Shown piece after piece: positions 38,120 to 53,100 of a stretch of DNA of 64,000 bases (its first letter is position 1; each line of letters begins with the position of its first letter). Source of the stretch: Ahaetulla prasina (lineage: Eukaryota; Chordata; Lepidosauria; Squamata; Colubridae). The position numbers and the translations under genes are program-made. The notes beneath the pieces were generated by a model. It saw only the letters and a program-made list of their open reading frames with translations. It did no database searches and was not told the origin of the DNA. The stretch spans positions 162,489,502-162,553,501 of the forward strand of contig NC_080541.1 of assembly GCF_028640845.1 (NCBI RefSeq), read 5' to 3'.

Positions 38120-41100
38120 GTTCCTCATCAACCACTGATAGCAACCACCAATTCCCAATCAGCCTCTTTCTCAATTTGGATGTAATGTATACCATACACA
38201 ATTTTACTTGCTTGTGCATTCTCAACCTCTCTTCCTTCCCTCTCCCCTTTCACCCCATAAATGTATGGCATATTATATCAAATTGGAGCTCAGGTAAAGA
38301 ATGGTAGCACAATATCCAAAGACTTTAAGAAGTAAAGTATACATGCTTTTACTTTAAGTCCCCTGTTTCATTCTCTGAAATGTTCTCCTTTTTGTTGTAT
38401 TCTCTGTATTTTATTTTGCTTTTAATTAGGTAGGTTTTACATTGTATTTTTTCCTATGTAAGCTTAATTGCTTAATTACAGAGGCATAGAAATATGCTGG
38501 ATAAGTGAATAAATTCTCTGCAGTGGGAGAAACACTTTCCTAAGGCCATTTTTACATGGCATCATTTTCATTCCCCAATCCCTCCCAAGCATTTTGAAGC
38601 CAGCCGTATGATTATCTTCATTCCCACCAATTTCAGGATAGCATGGGATACTTTGAGCCAAACCATGTTCCCTCCAGCAACTAAAAGGATAATACAAAAA
38701 CCATCATCAATCAATTTCCCATTCCCTGAGCTATGGTGGTCCCTAAGTAACAAACATTCCCTAACAGAAAGAATAAAAATTAAATTCCTAACCTCCATTT
38801 TCAACGCATTTAGTATGCATTTGTCTGACGGCTTGGCAAGAAAACTGAGTGGCTGTTATAGAGAACAAGCTGCTTGCTCACTAAATGTAATTCTTCCTGC
38901 ATATAAATTTCAAGTAAAATCTGTGACAGTGCTAGGAATTCAAACTGTGGGGTTTTTTTTTTTTATGCCATGAAATTAAATAGAAATTAATCAGAAGACT
39001 AAGATGTGGCCGCGTATAAAATTGCCCAGACTAGCTATGGAATTCACATGGTGGCAGAAGTGATGAGACCTTATCTATGAGGCCCACTTCCAAATTGGCT
39101 CAATCTCCAAAACCCCTAGTATTATCAGAGGAGATGCCCCAGAAAGTTATCACAGGAACTCAGTGGTACAATATCTGTGGTGATTACCATAAATGCCTTG
39201 TATGGAAGGCTTCGTAGGATTCATCCAGTTTCAACTCTATCTAACAAACCAGGCCTTTTCAACATATGTTGGCTTTGCAAGATAATCCAGACAAGAAGTA
39301 TGCCCAGATGAACTAACTTTATTGTAACATTACATTAGCAGAAACTTGTAAATCTGAAAATACATTTCTGCCCTATAGCTGTTACAGTGCAAAAAACCAG
39401 GGATATCTTGAGATGTTTGTCGTGCCCACATTCCTGCTGTGGTCTAAGCTGTTGCTTATCCAGTTGTTCCCCTGGCTTCAACTGTTTCTCGACTCCCAAG
39501 GTCATTCCCACATGTCCTTACATCTTGCCACCTCCTGGATGTGATTATTCCCACTTAACATTCTTGTATTATCATGAGTAAGACTCCCTATCACCCAACT
39601 ACTAAACTCTGGCACATCATGACAATCTAAACAAGCCTTACCCATACACAAACCCAACAAATGAACCTGGAGGCCCAGGTCCTTATAAAAGATACTGGGT
39701 ATGTGTTCTGTATATTGAAGCTTAAAAGATGCAGAAGTAGGAACAGCAGCTGTGAATAAATGATAATATCTTGCCCAGACGTGGAGGTCTGCTGATACCC
39801 ATATTTTACTCCATAGCTCAAGATTGCATATTGTTGCCTTAGCAACTGAGACATGAAACGGCCATAAAAGACTGTCTTCGAAAGCCTGTACTTGCATGTA
39901 TTTACAACAATGTGCAGAAGGGGAAAAAAATCCTCCTTCAGTCATCTGCTACTTTTATATCTGCTATTATAGTAAATAAACAATTCTGGTGAAGGGATAT
40001 ATATGTACAATGCTGAAGTTTTCTCTCCAATATATTTGCAGATGGATCAGTTTCAAAAGAAATCATTAAGGGCAACAGCAACCCTCCCTTTGAAGCCCTC
40101 TGGTTCAAGGATCTTATTTTGGCATGGAACTGCAGGAAATTTCTTCCCTTTTGCATGCAAAGCCCAGATGCAGACTTTTTTTATTATTATTCATGCACAG
40201 ACAAAAGCTTCTTCCCTCTAACCTGGAATTTGCTTAAGCATTCCAAATTCCACTTGACCAGCAATCGGATCAGATATATACAAAGTTCCAGTCCTTCCAC
40301 AAGAGCCAACTGTAGTTAAAAATGCTAGTAAACTTACTTATCCAAAAGAAGTTCAAGGTGGCACACAGGAAACAGGTCCAACCAGCCAACCCAACATCCA
40401 GAAATTTAGGACTGCAAACCCCATGGCTCTCAGCTATCACACTCAAAGATCAGAGATTACTAATGTAGTCTGAAAGATTTGGAGAGCTACAACTGCATGC
40501 TGTATTTTCTGAAGCTATCATTTACCATCCCTCTAGTACTTACTCCACTCCAGAAGTGTTAACACTAAAGTTCCCAGGAATCGAGAGGCCTTTTTACAAA
40601 ATAAAAAAGAAGCTTTCTTTGGCAGTACATGGCCAGGAGAAAAATGCTAGAGATCAGCTGAGATGATAAAGAACATTATTTAAGATTAGCGAGAGAGAAG
40701 AGGCAATTGGACCAATATCACCACTTTGCCTTCTGGTCAATAGGTAATGTGAAAGAGACTGTTTTGTAATTCATAAATTCAGCACTCCATTTCCTGTCCC
40801 ACCAAAGATGGGGGTGAAATGCTGATTTAGTTTATCTTTCCATAAATTAGTGGGCTAATTTATTTGGAGATCAAGATATGGTCATCACTGCTAAATACAA
40901 ACATTACCTTGAGGAATGGACAGTATGACTGATGGTAACCACATAGCCTGCTCCGCCAACATCTAAATATGGCCCAGTTAAAGTAATTAATCCTGGATTG
41001 GCCACTGCATGGAGGTACCTATCAGAAAACAAAACCATCACTTTTGATGTAACAGAATAATTTCACATGACAAAAAGAACCTTGTAATATGCAAACTCGA

Positions 41101-44100
41101 CCTCCGAAATATGAAAAAATACATAAAACCATAGAAACACCAGGCAATGTTTAAAATCAGTCAAAGTCATCTATCAAATCTGTATCCCATATTTCATGGT
41201 TTTTTTAAAAGGCCAAATACTTTTAGGATTAGAATGTGTCAATAACATTAGGATGAATCGATAATTATTAAAAGATGACAGACATAAATTGGTGAGGCTC
41301 ATTTCGGAGAACTGAATGTTCTAATGAACAGTTGTACTGAAAATATGAATTTGATTTTTCCTGTTTCGAGAATCATCTCTGGAAGTATCAAAGATATCAA
41401 TTTCTTCCAATTGTAGGGGCAACCCTTCCACTCCTACCCTTCTGAACTTTTCAAATTTAAACAGAGTCTTTGTAGCTAGCTTTTTACAATTAAGTATGTA
41501 TAAATATCTTAACTCTAAGGAAAAGTGGTAAAGAAATTGTGGGTTTTTTTTCCAATTCTCCTATACTTTGCTATTCCAGAGGATTAAAAACAAGGAAGAG
41601 ATAGATTGACAGGATTGGCAGAAAGGACTGACAGCATGAGAAGCTAAGGGACAGGCATTCTGCATTCGGTTAAATTCATTGGCTTCTGCTTTGATTAGCA
41701 AAATGGCTTAGTTCTCAGAGAGCATGTGGAGTGGGATACATTTAGGAATTTCCTCATGGTTATTATCTCATTTACAGTGTATACAAAACATTTTCTTAAG
41801 CCAAGCTTGTGCATAATTAATAGACAACTTAAAATGGGATTACAGCATAGGAAATCTATAGCACAGGAGAACAACTTCTCAAAAATAGTGTGAGAAGCAA
41901 CAATGCCACGAGGATCTGAAATTCATAAAGAGAACCCCAGAAGATAAGGGCTAATGCATTTTGTAAATAGCAGATTTTAGTATCTGTGTTCACTTGCTGT
42001 TCTTCCGGAGGGCAAAGAAAAAGAATTTACCTGCTAAAACAGCTGATCAAAATTTAATACATTAACAGAAACTATATTATTACACTTGAAGATATTTCAT
42101 CCACCAGGGATTTTTCCCCCTATAAATCCATCATGGAATATTCACTCTCATTCAATATTATTAGCCTGAATGGTTTTCTTAAACCTTTCATAATGGGATC
42201 CTAAAACTCACCATTGTCTCCTAGTGGGATCAAATGCTTTGTCCATGAGGGAACCAGGATAAATTCTGAGCACCCCATTGGGCGTTGCTATGTAACGGCG
42301 GACAATGTAACTGTTCAAGCTACTCATTTCCATTTGTGTCATCCATTCATCTGTGACGTGACTGGTAGCCATTACTTCATTTCTGACAGAGAACTGCAAA
42401 ACAAAGACAGAGCTAGCAGGGTTCCTTTAAAACTTGACTGAAAAGATAATAAGCTGCTTGCAGAGTTTCTTACAGATTCATCGGAGATAATCTAAACCCA
42501 ATTACTACTTTAAAATCTTCTCTCACCAGATGGATCTAGCAGTGTTTTTTTTTAAAGTAAATCCTAACACTAATGAAATGCTGTTGGCAGTATTCACAAT
42601 ACTTAATGTTTTACTTTGAATCTAAATCCTTGTTGTACTTTTAATTTTCTACACTATCAAAATGAAGAGCATTTGGTTTTTTCCAGGTTTGTAACATTGA
42701 CCCGATTTTCATATTGTTCACACTGCTATCTGACAAAACTTTTTTTTCCTGCTATCAAAAACCACTGTCTGTTGTACTTAGGTAAACAATTTGGGACCAT
42801 GATCATAAATCATTATTTTGGAAATCCATTTTGGAATACAGCTGGCTTAGATTCTTTTTAAAAACAGTCTTAGTGAATATTGTTCTTTCTACTTCAAGCA
42901 AGAAATATTCCAAATTTAAATGTGCTACATTTTTCACATTCCCAAGAACGAAGTTTACCTGAGGTCAAAAATCAATAAAAAAAACCCACCACAGAACAAA
43001 GAATTAAAAAATGGTGCAACCCAAAGAACCATAAAAATCAGTTATCCGATCAAACAAAAATCCAAAAACCTAGCCAAATATTCATCCGAGGTCTTCAAAA
43101 CCCAGCTGCTCCTTTCAAATCTCACATCAAAGAGATTCAACAAATCAAAACAACATCCTCAAGGACAGAAGCATCATAAGCAGTATGGAAGGTAGAATGG
43201 GCACAAAAATCATACTTTCAGCCCAGGGTTGGCAATGAGGCGGGTGTTGTCACTCAGATATGCTGTATAGTGTTCCACCATCCTCTTGGTCTCAGGCTGG
43301 CTTAGATGTTCATACGGAGACGAAAAACCACCTGCAGACAACATCACTGTAGGGCTTTCTGGAAAGACAGCAAAGGTAAATGATTTGAGTCACAAAATGT
43401 CCCCTAGTATCCAGCTACAGAAAATCCATTACCTAGCTGGACCCATCCACCCCTACCTGAACTGTAGTATAAGAGCATGTGTAATTTAAGGGACATGTAA
43501 TTTAAGGGACGCGGTGGCTCAGGGGCTAGGACGTTGAGCTTGTCGATCGAAAGGTTGGCAGTTCAGCGGTTCAAATCCCTAGTACCGCGTAACGGGGTGA
43601 GCTCCCATTACTTGTCCCAGCTTCTGCCAACCTAGCAGTTTCGAAAGCACATAAAAAATGCAAGTGGAAAAAATAGGGACCACCTTTGGTGGGAAGGTAA
43701 CCGTGTTCCGTGCGCCCTTGGTGTTGAGTCATGCCGACCACATGACCACGGAGACGTCTTCGGACAGTGCTGGCTCTTCGGCTTTGAAACGGAGATGAAC
43801 ACCGCCCCCTAGAGTTGGCAACGACTAGCACGTATGTGCGAGGGGAACCTTTACCTTTACCTTTAATTTAAGGGAGGGGGGGAAACCTCAAATGAAGTAC
43901 TATTGTGCTTGTCACCACCAGGGTGCACTGTTGTAATGAAACTGTACTACTTAAAAACAATCTCTTAATTTCCTACCATTTCTATACAAGACGATTGAAA
44001 CAGACGAAACAACCATCTTCAGGATATTATAGGAAAATGAAGTAGTTTGGATGGATGAGTGGAAATGGTAGACAACTACCTAGGCTGTAATAATGTGAAG

Positions 44101-47100
44101 TCCCTTCAATTCAATTTCAACTCCTGCTGACCTAGAGAGCATGCCTATTCAATTTTCTTGTGAAAACGATTTGCCTTTGACTTCTACTGGAATATTAGTT
44201 TCAGTCTCCAAGAGGTATCTCACTCAAATAATGATTCACCATGAAAAATGTGCACACATTTGCACACAGTGAAACTGTGTTCAAAGAAACATTCAATCAG
44301 ATGCTACCACTTGCTGAGGTGGGATTAATATACATAGATCAGGTTATTTTAGGTACCTTGTACAATCAGCCCACCTAATAGTAAATAATGACAAAATAGC
44401 CAGTTGTGGAAAAACAGCTATCAAAAGCAAACTGGATGGTCAGGAATAAGCCTGGATCTATAATGTAGAATGTTACTTCTGGTATATTGAAGATGCCCGC
44501 AAGTCTCTTAATTGCCCACTAATGCAGGCAAAAGTCAGTGCTGATCAGCTAAGAACAGAGGTCTTCAAAGCTGGCAGCTTTAAGACTTGTGGACTTCAAC
44601 TGCCAGAATTCTCCAGCCAGCTATGCTGGAGAGTTCTGGGAGTTAAGGTCCACAAGTCTTAAAGCTGCCAAGTTTGAAGACCTCTGGCTAAGAACAACAG
44701 AAACAGTAGTCCAGAGGCACTAGGATTTTTCAGTGTATGCATCAACTTTCACCAATCTAGTGATATCCAGATTCTGCTCTCATAATTCTCAGTCAGCATC
44801 TGGAAGTCACCAAGTAGGAAAGTACTGGTATACACACTATACAGGAAGTCCTTGGCTTACAACAGTTTGCTTAGTGACCATTCAAAGTCACAATGGCAGT
44901 GAAAAATGTGAGTTAGGACCATTTTTCAAAGTTACGAACTTTGAAGCATCTTCATGACCATGTGATCAAAATTCAGATGCTTGGCAACTGATTTATATTT
45001 ATCACCTTTGCTTTTTGCAATCTTCTGACAAGCCAAGTCAATGGGGAAGCCAGATTCACTTAACAATCAGGTTACTAATTTATCAACTGCAGTGATTCAT
45101 TTAACAACTGGACCAAGAAAGATCGTAAATTCAGGCAAAACTCACTTAAAAACTGTCTTTCTTAGCAACAGAAAATGTGGTAGTAAGTCGAGGACTATCT
45201 GTATTTAATATAACATCTTGTATGGAAAAAATAAGCTGGAAATATTTTTTCCTCACCTTCATATTGTTTATTAATTTTCCTCAGCTCTTTAAATGGATAG
45301 CAATAATAATTACTATACAATAACCCATTTTTTGTGAATAGTTTTCAAACAATGCATATTTAAGGGGATAATAGGAAAAAGATTGATAATGTCTATACTG
45401 AGGAATAAAATTGTGGAACTATATGATGAAAATCTTTTGTTTCAAAACAACTTATTATTTCTCTAACTTTAAATTTCCTGTTACAGCATGACCTGGAGCA
45501 AACTTCTAAAGTGAATGTGCCTGGTTTCACTGTATAAATTTATTCCGATTTCTTAAAAAAACAAAAAAAGACAATGCTTCACTGAATTCAAAAGTTTTAA
45601 ACAGTTTTTAATATCTCTGAACTTGCCAATTAAAAATATTTCAAAGTCTATTCTCTCCAGAGTTCTAGCTTCTTTTTACAAAGATTGACAGTATTAAATA
45701 TTTATAGCTAGGAATAAAATCTGCATAATTCCAAAATTACTAGGATACACCATGACTGGCATGAACTTCAATGTTTTCATGTTATTGCTAATGATTTATT
45801 TGACAGCCAGGAGAATCAAGCTCAGCTTTGAAATAGTGTATCAACACTACTCATACTTAACACATTCTGTTTTCTGGAAGGTAAGTTATGCAGCTGTCTA
45901 TTTCCAAGATATATTTATTTCAGACAAAGAAATAGACAATCCCAAGACACTTCATTTCACTTGTACATTTAATTAATTTGCAGCCAGGTCCATTTGGCCA
46001 ACAGTTGCTAGAATTCACTAAAATAGAGTGACTGAAAGGAAGACAAACTTTATATTGAATTAGACCCTTTGACCTTCTGGCTTAGTGTTGTTGATCCTGG
46101 CTGCCAGCAGTTCCCTAATGTTTCAAGCTTTTTCTAATCCTCTCTGAAGATGCCAAGGACTGAACCTAAGGTCTTCTACATACAAAAGAATGATATGATT
46201 CTTCCTGTTACTCAATTATCCATTAAGAACATTTAATTATATGCCAGAGTAAGGCAATCCACCTGAAAACAAAGGCATGAAGTCTATTAGTCAAATAGTG
46301 GGATTAGAAGAAAAAGATGTATCAAGGTAAAATGTGCATGACTAAAATCTTATCTGTTTATTTTCATTTTCTTGCTGATGGGGGAAAAAAATTCACTTTT
46401 TTATAGGTGTTCATCTTGACATCTCCCAGAACCTTAATTCTCTGGCTCCTAAGATCTGTAATCTTTGAGCCAGCTAGGAAGCTCAGCAATGCAGTTTCTC
46501 CATTTGTCTGAATAAAATTATGGAACCTCTCCCAACCAAACTGAATTACGTTTTTGACAATTTCTCTTTACATGGTCTCCATAAATTTTCTATTGGGTTC
46601 CCACAATTGCTAACAATTCTATCCTAATGCATAAACTAATAGTTTCAATGCAGTGGTGAAATGCTGCAAAATCTGCTACTGATTGCTGCGCATGCGCAGT
46701 GCATACCAAACACAGGCTTTGTGCGTATACGCACCGCAGGCGCTGTGGCGCAACACTGAAAAAGGAGGCTTATGAAGCCTTTTCTAAGGTAAGTAGAACA
46801 GTGAGGGGGGAAACAGCTGTGCCACGCGATTTAGATTCGCTGCTTTAGATTTAGATTTCCTGCTTTCTAGTGAATCTAAACCACACGGCACAGCGGATCA
46901 TTGGAAATACCGGTTCATCCGAAACGGTAGCTTTTATTACTACCGGTTCAGATGAAACACTCTGAACCAGTAGCATTTCACCCGTTTCAATGTGTGATCC
47001 CTAAAAATTGTTGAACTATAACTATAACCCACCAATCTAAACCAGTGAATATCAGAAATGATGGGTGGTACTATCTACTGATATCTGGGGACAGAAATTC

Positions 47101-50100
47101 AAGGTTGTTACTGGCTTAGTATTAGCTGGAAATTTCTTCAAAACTATGCAACACAAGCTCATAGCATTGATGGTTTCCTATCCCCTGTATTAACTAAGAT
47201 ACTTGGTAAAGGTAAAGGTGCTCATCTCCATTTCAAAGCCGAAGAGCCAGCGCTGGCCGAAGATGTCTCCGTGGTCATGTGGCCAGCATGACTCAACGCC
47301 AAAGGCGCACGGAACGCTGTTACCTTCCCACAAAAGGTGGTCCCTATTTTTTCTACTTGCATTTTTACGTGCGTTTGAAACTGCTAGGTTGGCAGAAGCT
47401 GGGACAAGTAATGGGAGCTCACCCCGTTACATGGCAGCACTAGGGATTCGAACCGCTGAGCTACCGACCTTTCGATCGACAAACTCAACATCCTAGCCCC
47501 TGAGCCACCGCGTCCCTAAGATACTTGGATGGATACTTTAATATGTTTCAATAGTTAGCCTTTAAGGGTTTACAGGATTAGTGTCTAGGATTGCCGGGGG
47601 GAGGGGGGGGGAATCCTAGGATTAGTGTCCAAGCTTTGATTAAAAGGCAAGAAGATGCTTATTATATTGCACAAGTACCAAAGAGACATAAGGAACAATT
47701 GGTTTCTACAGTTAGAAGAGAGGCCAAAATGACACTTTTTGGGTTAAGATCAAGGGTAGTATTAACATGACTTCAATTCAGGAAAATCTAGCATTATGGT
47801 GATGCTAAATTTCATTTCTTTAAGCCTCTTTATGAACATTGTAATGTAGTTCACACTTTTAAAAACTATCTAGACGTAACCTAAAAGACAGTTTGATCCT
47901 AGAATAATTGTTATCCTGAAATGATTGAAATCCTACCTGAAAGAATTTCAAAAATGGATAAACAGGAATTCTGATAACTTATCAGAGCTAGTTGAACTTC
48001 TGTAAGAAAGGGTGGGACAGATTTTAGGAAAAGAAATACTTTACCTAAGGTTGCAAGTTGTTTGAAATGCAGACAAGCATTAGGCTGGCCCAAGAGATCC
48101 AGACGATGATAAAGGAGTTTACTACTGGGTACAGTGTTGAGGTTTTTAAGTTGTCTAACCGGTATTTCTGGTTGTATTACAACTATACACAAAATGAAAG
48201 AAGTGTCTTGAACCTAAAATATAAGTAAGCATGATTTAATAAGGAATGCATTCTATTTCAATTTAAGAAGCAAAACTGAAAGGTTTATAAATGTTTTAAT
48301 GTACAGTAAGTAAACATTTCTGGTCTACATTTTCAAAGATCAGCACTTTCTTTAAACATTCCTTTCTTTTGGGCTCTTTGAGATTTGTGATTTTCCAATG
48401 TATTTATAACAGTGTAAGTTACCTAATATTCTGGATCAATTCTCCAAATTAATTCATCCAATTAGATTTATAAAGGATTTTCATATATGTTGACTATCAA
48501 ATCATGACCAACATAGGCTTAACATGCTTTTATCTGAGAATCAGTTTAAATATTCAAAATTAACATGATCAATCCTTGCAGCAACCTTTCTTCACAGGAA
48601 TGCATTCTATTAATTTCTGAAGATTGAGTGACGTAACAGTCATAAACAGGCATGAAGTTTATTTTTTTTCATTTACGTGGCATAGTTCTTAAGTATTTAC
48701 CAAGATGCAACTCTCAGCCACAGCAAACACTAGACTTAAATCTTGATTCTGACTTGCCTGGAGGCATGTAATAAGACTCCTATTGCTTGGAAATCTAAGA
48801 AAAAGAATGCCTGTTTTTGCTGCAATTAAAAAATGCCTTCAGCGTCAATATATTATCATATCTTCAAGTGTCACTTACCATTTTCCAGGCATAACTCACA
48901 TTGTAGGCATCTTTCCCAATTTCACGCAATTTGTTGACATGCCAAGACAGTGACGAATTCACAGGGACTGTAATAAGTTGACTGCCGAGGGGGAGGCTAA
49001 GTTGGCAACAAATAACATCCATCAACTACTCAAAATGGAAAACCAACCCAGTACTGGTTTTTAACTTTAAAGTGAGATCACTCAGGGAAGGGCTGCATGG
49101 AATTTATTTTTAATTAAAATAGAAATAGACTGCTTAGCTACATTCTATTTATTCTTCATAGTCAAAGCCAAAATGCTGGTTCTGATCACATGAATTGGTT
49201 GCAGATGAAAAATTTCAGCGCCAATATACAAGGAATGAACCCACCAAAGACACTGGTTGAAGGAGAAATGGTAAACAGTTGGTTGCTTAGTTTTACACAT
49301 AGGCAAATGATAAAACTGGCCCATATCTGGTAGATAACTAACTCCTTCAAGGGAAAGGAAGACTCAAGAATCAAACAGAGCCTCACTTCATGTATTTCCA
49401 CTAGCCAAGCTCTGTTCACACTAAAGGAACTGGAGGAGTCTGGAAAGTAGGTCCACAAAAGTTAGAGCCAGCAATTGGGGCTGGCAGAGGAAGCTATCCA
49501 TTTTGCAAGAGTCCACCATCTCTCTGCTGGATGCAGGAAGGCAATGGAATCCTCCCCCTCTCTTCCACCAATCGCAATGCTCGCTTGCATGTGTTACTTA
49601 ACATGCAAGGCAGGAGCGTAGTGTCCTCACTACACTCAAAAGAATATTGAAGTTTATTGTTCTTGCCTTCTCCAGGCTTCGAGTGCCAGAAAAGACACTT
49701 GCAGCCACAATCTGCAATATACAACTGAGACAGATGGTGTCCTGATGTCTTTTTTCAGCAGAGATGGAAGGAAGAGCAGAAGCCTTATTAAGAAATAATA
49801 GAAAACCAAAATTTGCAAGACTCCATAATATAGCCCAGGACTATGCAGTTGAATTATCTTGACACCCTTGCTCTTTGCTTTTATAACCAAACTTTTCCAT
49901 GGCAGTTCTATTCTGTGTTTCTGAAGCAGAAGATAAAGCCAATCATGCAAGAAGCTATACAGCAGCAGCAACAGAAATGATGACTTGCTTATCACATAAG
50001 GCATTAAGGATCCCAATCGGTCTAGCATTTAGAGCCAGGAGTGTCACACTCAAGGCGGTGTCACATGATGTATCGGGACTTTTCCCTCTTTGCTAAAATG

Positions 50101-53100
50101 GGCCTGGGTGTGGCCAGCGCGTGAAGCATCCAGCCCGTGGGCCAGGAGTTTGACAGCTCTGATTTAGAGGACGTGGCTAGCCCAGGCTGGTTCTTGTGCC
50201 TAAAGCGGGACTAGAACTCAGAGTCTTCTGGTTTCTAGTCTGATACCTTCACCACTATACCAAAATGGCTCTCAAGCATACACTAAGCTTATATAAAGCT
50301 CAATTCAAAATCTTACCTGAGGATATTCTGTCGAACCAGTTCAAATTTTGGAATATTCTCATAATGTATTATATCTGTGTGAAGCGGTGGTTCAGAAAGC
50401 AAGTAGGGTCTGGTAAGAGAGGGGTGCATAAGCGTATACCCTAAAAATAAAAATAAAAAATACGCGATTTTGCACACACATTATATTGATGTGATGTTGG
50501 AAGGATGGCAAATATCAAATTAAATAATTACTCCGACAATGAAATCGTATTATCTTCCCATACAATAAGAACTGAATTATTACCTTTATCATCAATCAGA
50601 AATGTGTAGGAAGCCAAAGAATCTTGGTAATAGGTTACATCTTCCAAAATATAGGCTAGATTAACATCCACTCCAACAATTCCTAACAACAGATTTCCAA
50701 AGTAACATGGTTTGCTGACAGTCATTATCAGACCTGTTTAAAAATACACAAACACCAATAATTAGCAATAGGAAATCTGGAGCATCCGAGAACAACCAGC
50801 TCATGATTCAATAGGACTTTCAAAATAACTGTATATAGGCTTTCAGCTTTAATGGCTGAGGAAATTCACCAATGCTTTTCATTAACATTTATTAACAATC
50901 CACCAAGCTAGCACTATTTGTCATTCTTGTTTGGGATCTGCAATGAGGGGTGCCCAACTTTCAACAGCAAATTTTTTGGCTGCCTCAAGTGCTAACAGGA
51001 CTGAATATGTATTTATTGTATCTCATCAGTAAAAGAACACTTAATATAACTAAGTTGCAAGTATAATTTTTTTACTTCATTTGTTGCAGCCGGGAAATCA
51101 GCAATATCTCCATTATAGTATCTGTTTTGACATTCTGTCATTCTGTGTTGGACTGAATATATGACCTTGGCCATTAGAAGTAGCCCTTAAAAATGTATCT
51201 GCAAGTTTACAGCCTAAATACTGTAACTTATTTCTAAAATAATTTCTTTAATCATCTTATCAATTTAATTGTAATTTTCACGCCAATTGGGATGGTGGGC
51301 CTGGAGGGATGAGGCCATGTCAAGGGCCAATCTGATTCAATCTGTTCCGTCATCACATAATTACAAGTATCAACAGCATTAAAATAAAAGTTTACATCTC
51401 TAAGCAAAAAGGGATGTAAGGAATTAAACAGTATTTTCAAACAATTAAAATGGATAAAACATTTCCAGTGTTGGAGCATTCACAACTTCAACTTGCCTGC
51501 AGAAGTTGTGAATGCTCCAACACTGGAAATTTTTAAGAAAATGTTGGATAGTCATTTGTCTGAAATGGTGTAGGGTTTCCTGCCTGGGCAGGGGGTTGGA
51601 CTAGAAGACCTCCAAGGTCCCTTCCAACTCTGTTATTACGTTATGTTATGTTAAGGATGGACATAATTCATTTTACAGTAAGATTTACAGTACGTTGAGA
51701 AAAATCATGGTCCATGACTCCAGTGGAAGTTGAAAACAGCCAAGAATTAGTATTATTGGGGGGAGTGGGGATACTGCATAAGGATTTGCATTGCAAATGA
51801 ATGTTCATGTTTTCTGGGCATTCCTATAACATAATATATATTCCCTTGTTCCCCTCCAAAGCAACAGTGAAACTGATACTTCACTTCCCAAATGACAGCA
51901 ACAATTCTGAATAATATATTGTACTATACATAATGGTATCAGAAGAAAGGAAATTATAATAAATAATTATATGTAAATATGTACACCTCCCCTTCATCTC
52001 AGGTAGATCAAGACAGCATGCAGAGAGGTCTCAGACTAATCCAGGCACTCCCTGAACACATCTAAACCTGTTTAGCTTTAATAAAATCATTGTATCTCAT
52101 TTCCAGTTTTTGGAAAACAAGCTGGTTCATTACATTCTTTTTGACAAAGTAAAAGCCAATCAAGCAAATGATATGGAACTCTAAAATACAAGCGTACAAA
52201 ATTTTGGAAGTTTCTTGACAATTTGACCTATCTTCTCAACTAATATTGCCACGGTCCAGAAGGTATAAAAGAGTTTTTCAGACTATTCTTACTAATCTGT
52301 TCTGTTGCCACATCAGAAAAATATCTAGAAGCAAGCTGCCATTTCTGATGGTACTTTGTTTTTTGTAGCAGAGAAACCGGATTATACTCAACAAATAGCA
52401 AACAGGTTTGAATGAAGTTGCATGCATCCTTCAAAACTGACTTCAAAATTCTTGATTGTATTTACATACCCTCTTTCTTTCTTGCAAGCATGCATATCTT
52501 GTAATGTCAACACACTGTGGAAGTTAGTTTTTGTAACTGTACAAAATGTATCTTCCACAATTATACAGCAGTGATCCTGCCTCTGTGGTCCATGCTGTCC
52601 ACCACACAACTATTTGTATTTCCCAACTAGAGACTGCTTGCTAGCTCAGTCTTTTTCTCCCTGTGTCCACAGCAAAGACTTTAGCCACCTCAGTCTTTCA
52701 TTCCCAATGTTTACTGCCACTGAATTCCACTAATGTCACACAGTACTTCCAGGGCAGGGTTGTCAAACTCCTGGCCCGCAGGCCGGATGCATCACGTGCT
52801 GGCCACGCCCACACCCAATTTAGCGAAGGGGGGAAAGTCCCAAAACGTCATGTGATGCTGCCATGATGTTAGTTTGCTCCCTGCTCCTGTCATACAACTT
52901 ACACTCTCTCAAAAGATACCTCCCTCTGGAGACCTCTCCCACTGGAATGAAAGACTTATTATTCAAGGATTTCAATCTAAGGACATTATAGATGTGAGTT
53001 TGTGTGAGGAGCTATCATTAATATTTTTCCATGTGGTACATACATAAAATAACTCAAACGGATTTTTTAAAAGATTTAAAATGTCTTAATTGTCAGAGTA

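Larger units (their letters stand above)
43359..48044 (-). other. CACHD1 intron (4.7 kb)
   Basis: Contains two copies of the TTTACC-tailed SINE in opposite orientations, two hAT-like MITEs and one TA-flanked MITE, all listed separately. From 45.2 to 46.6 kb I recognise nothing. Confidence 0.85.
48997..50316 (-). other. CACHD1 intron (1.3 kb)
   Basis: Contains one 127-bp MITE with perfect 8-bp target duplications and a SINE 5' part at its right, listed separately; the rest is unrecognised. Confidence 0.8.

Noticed and set aside
15725..45201. CRISPR-like array from the evenly repeated ACTTAAC motifs
   Set aside because: Spacing is irregular, the unit is inside a MITE, and the genome is eukaryotic.
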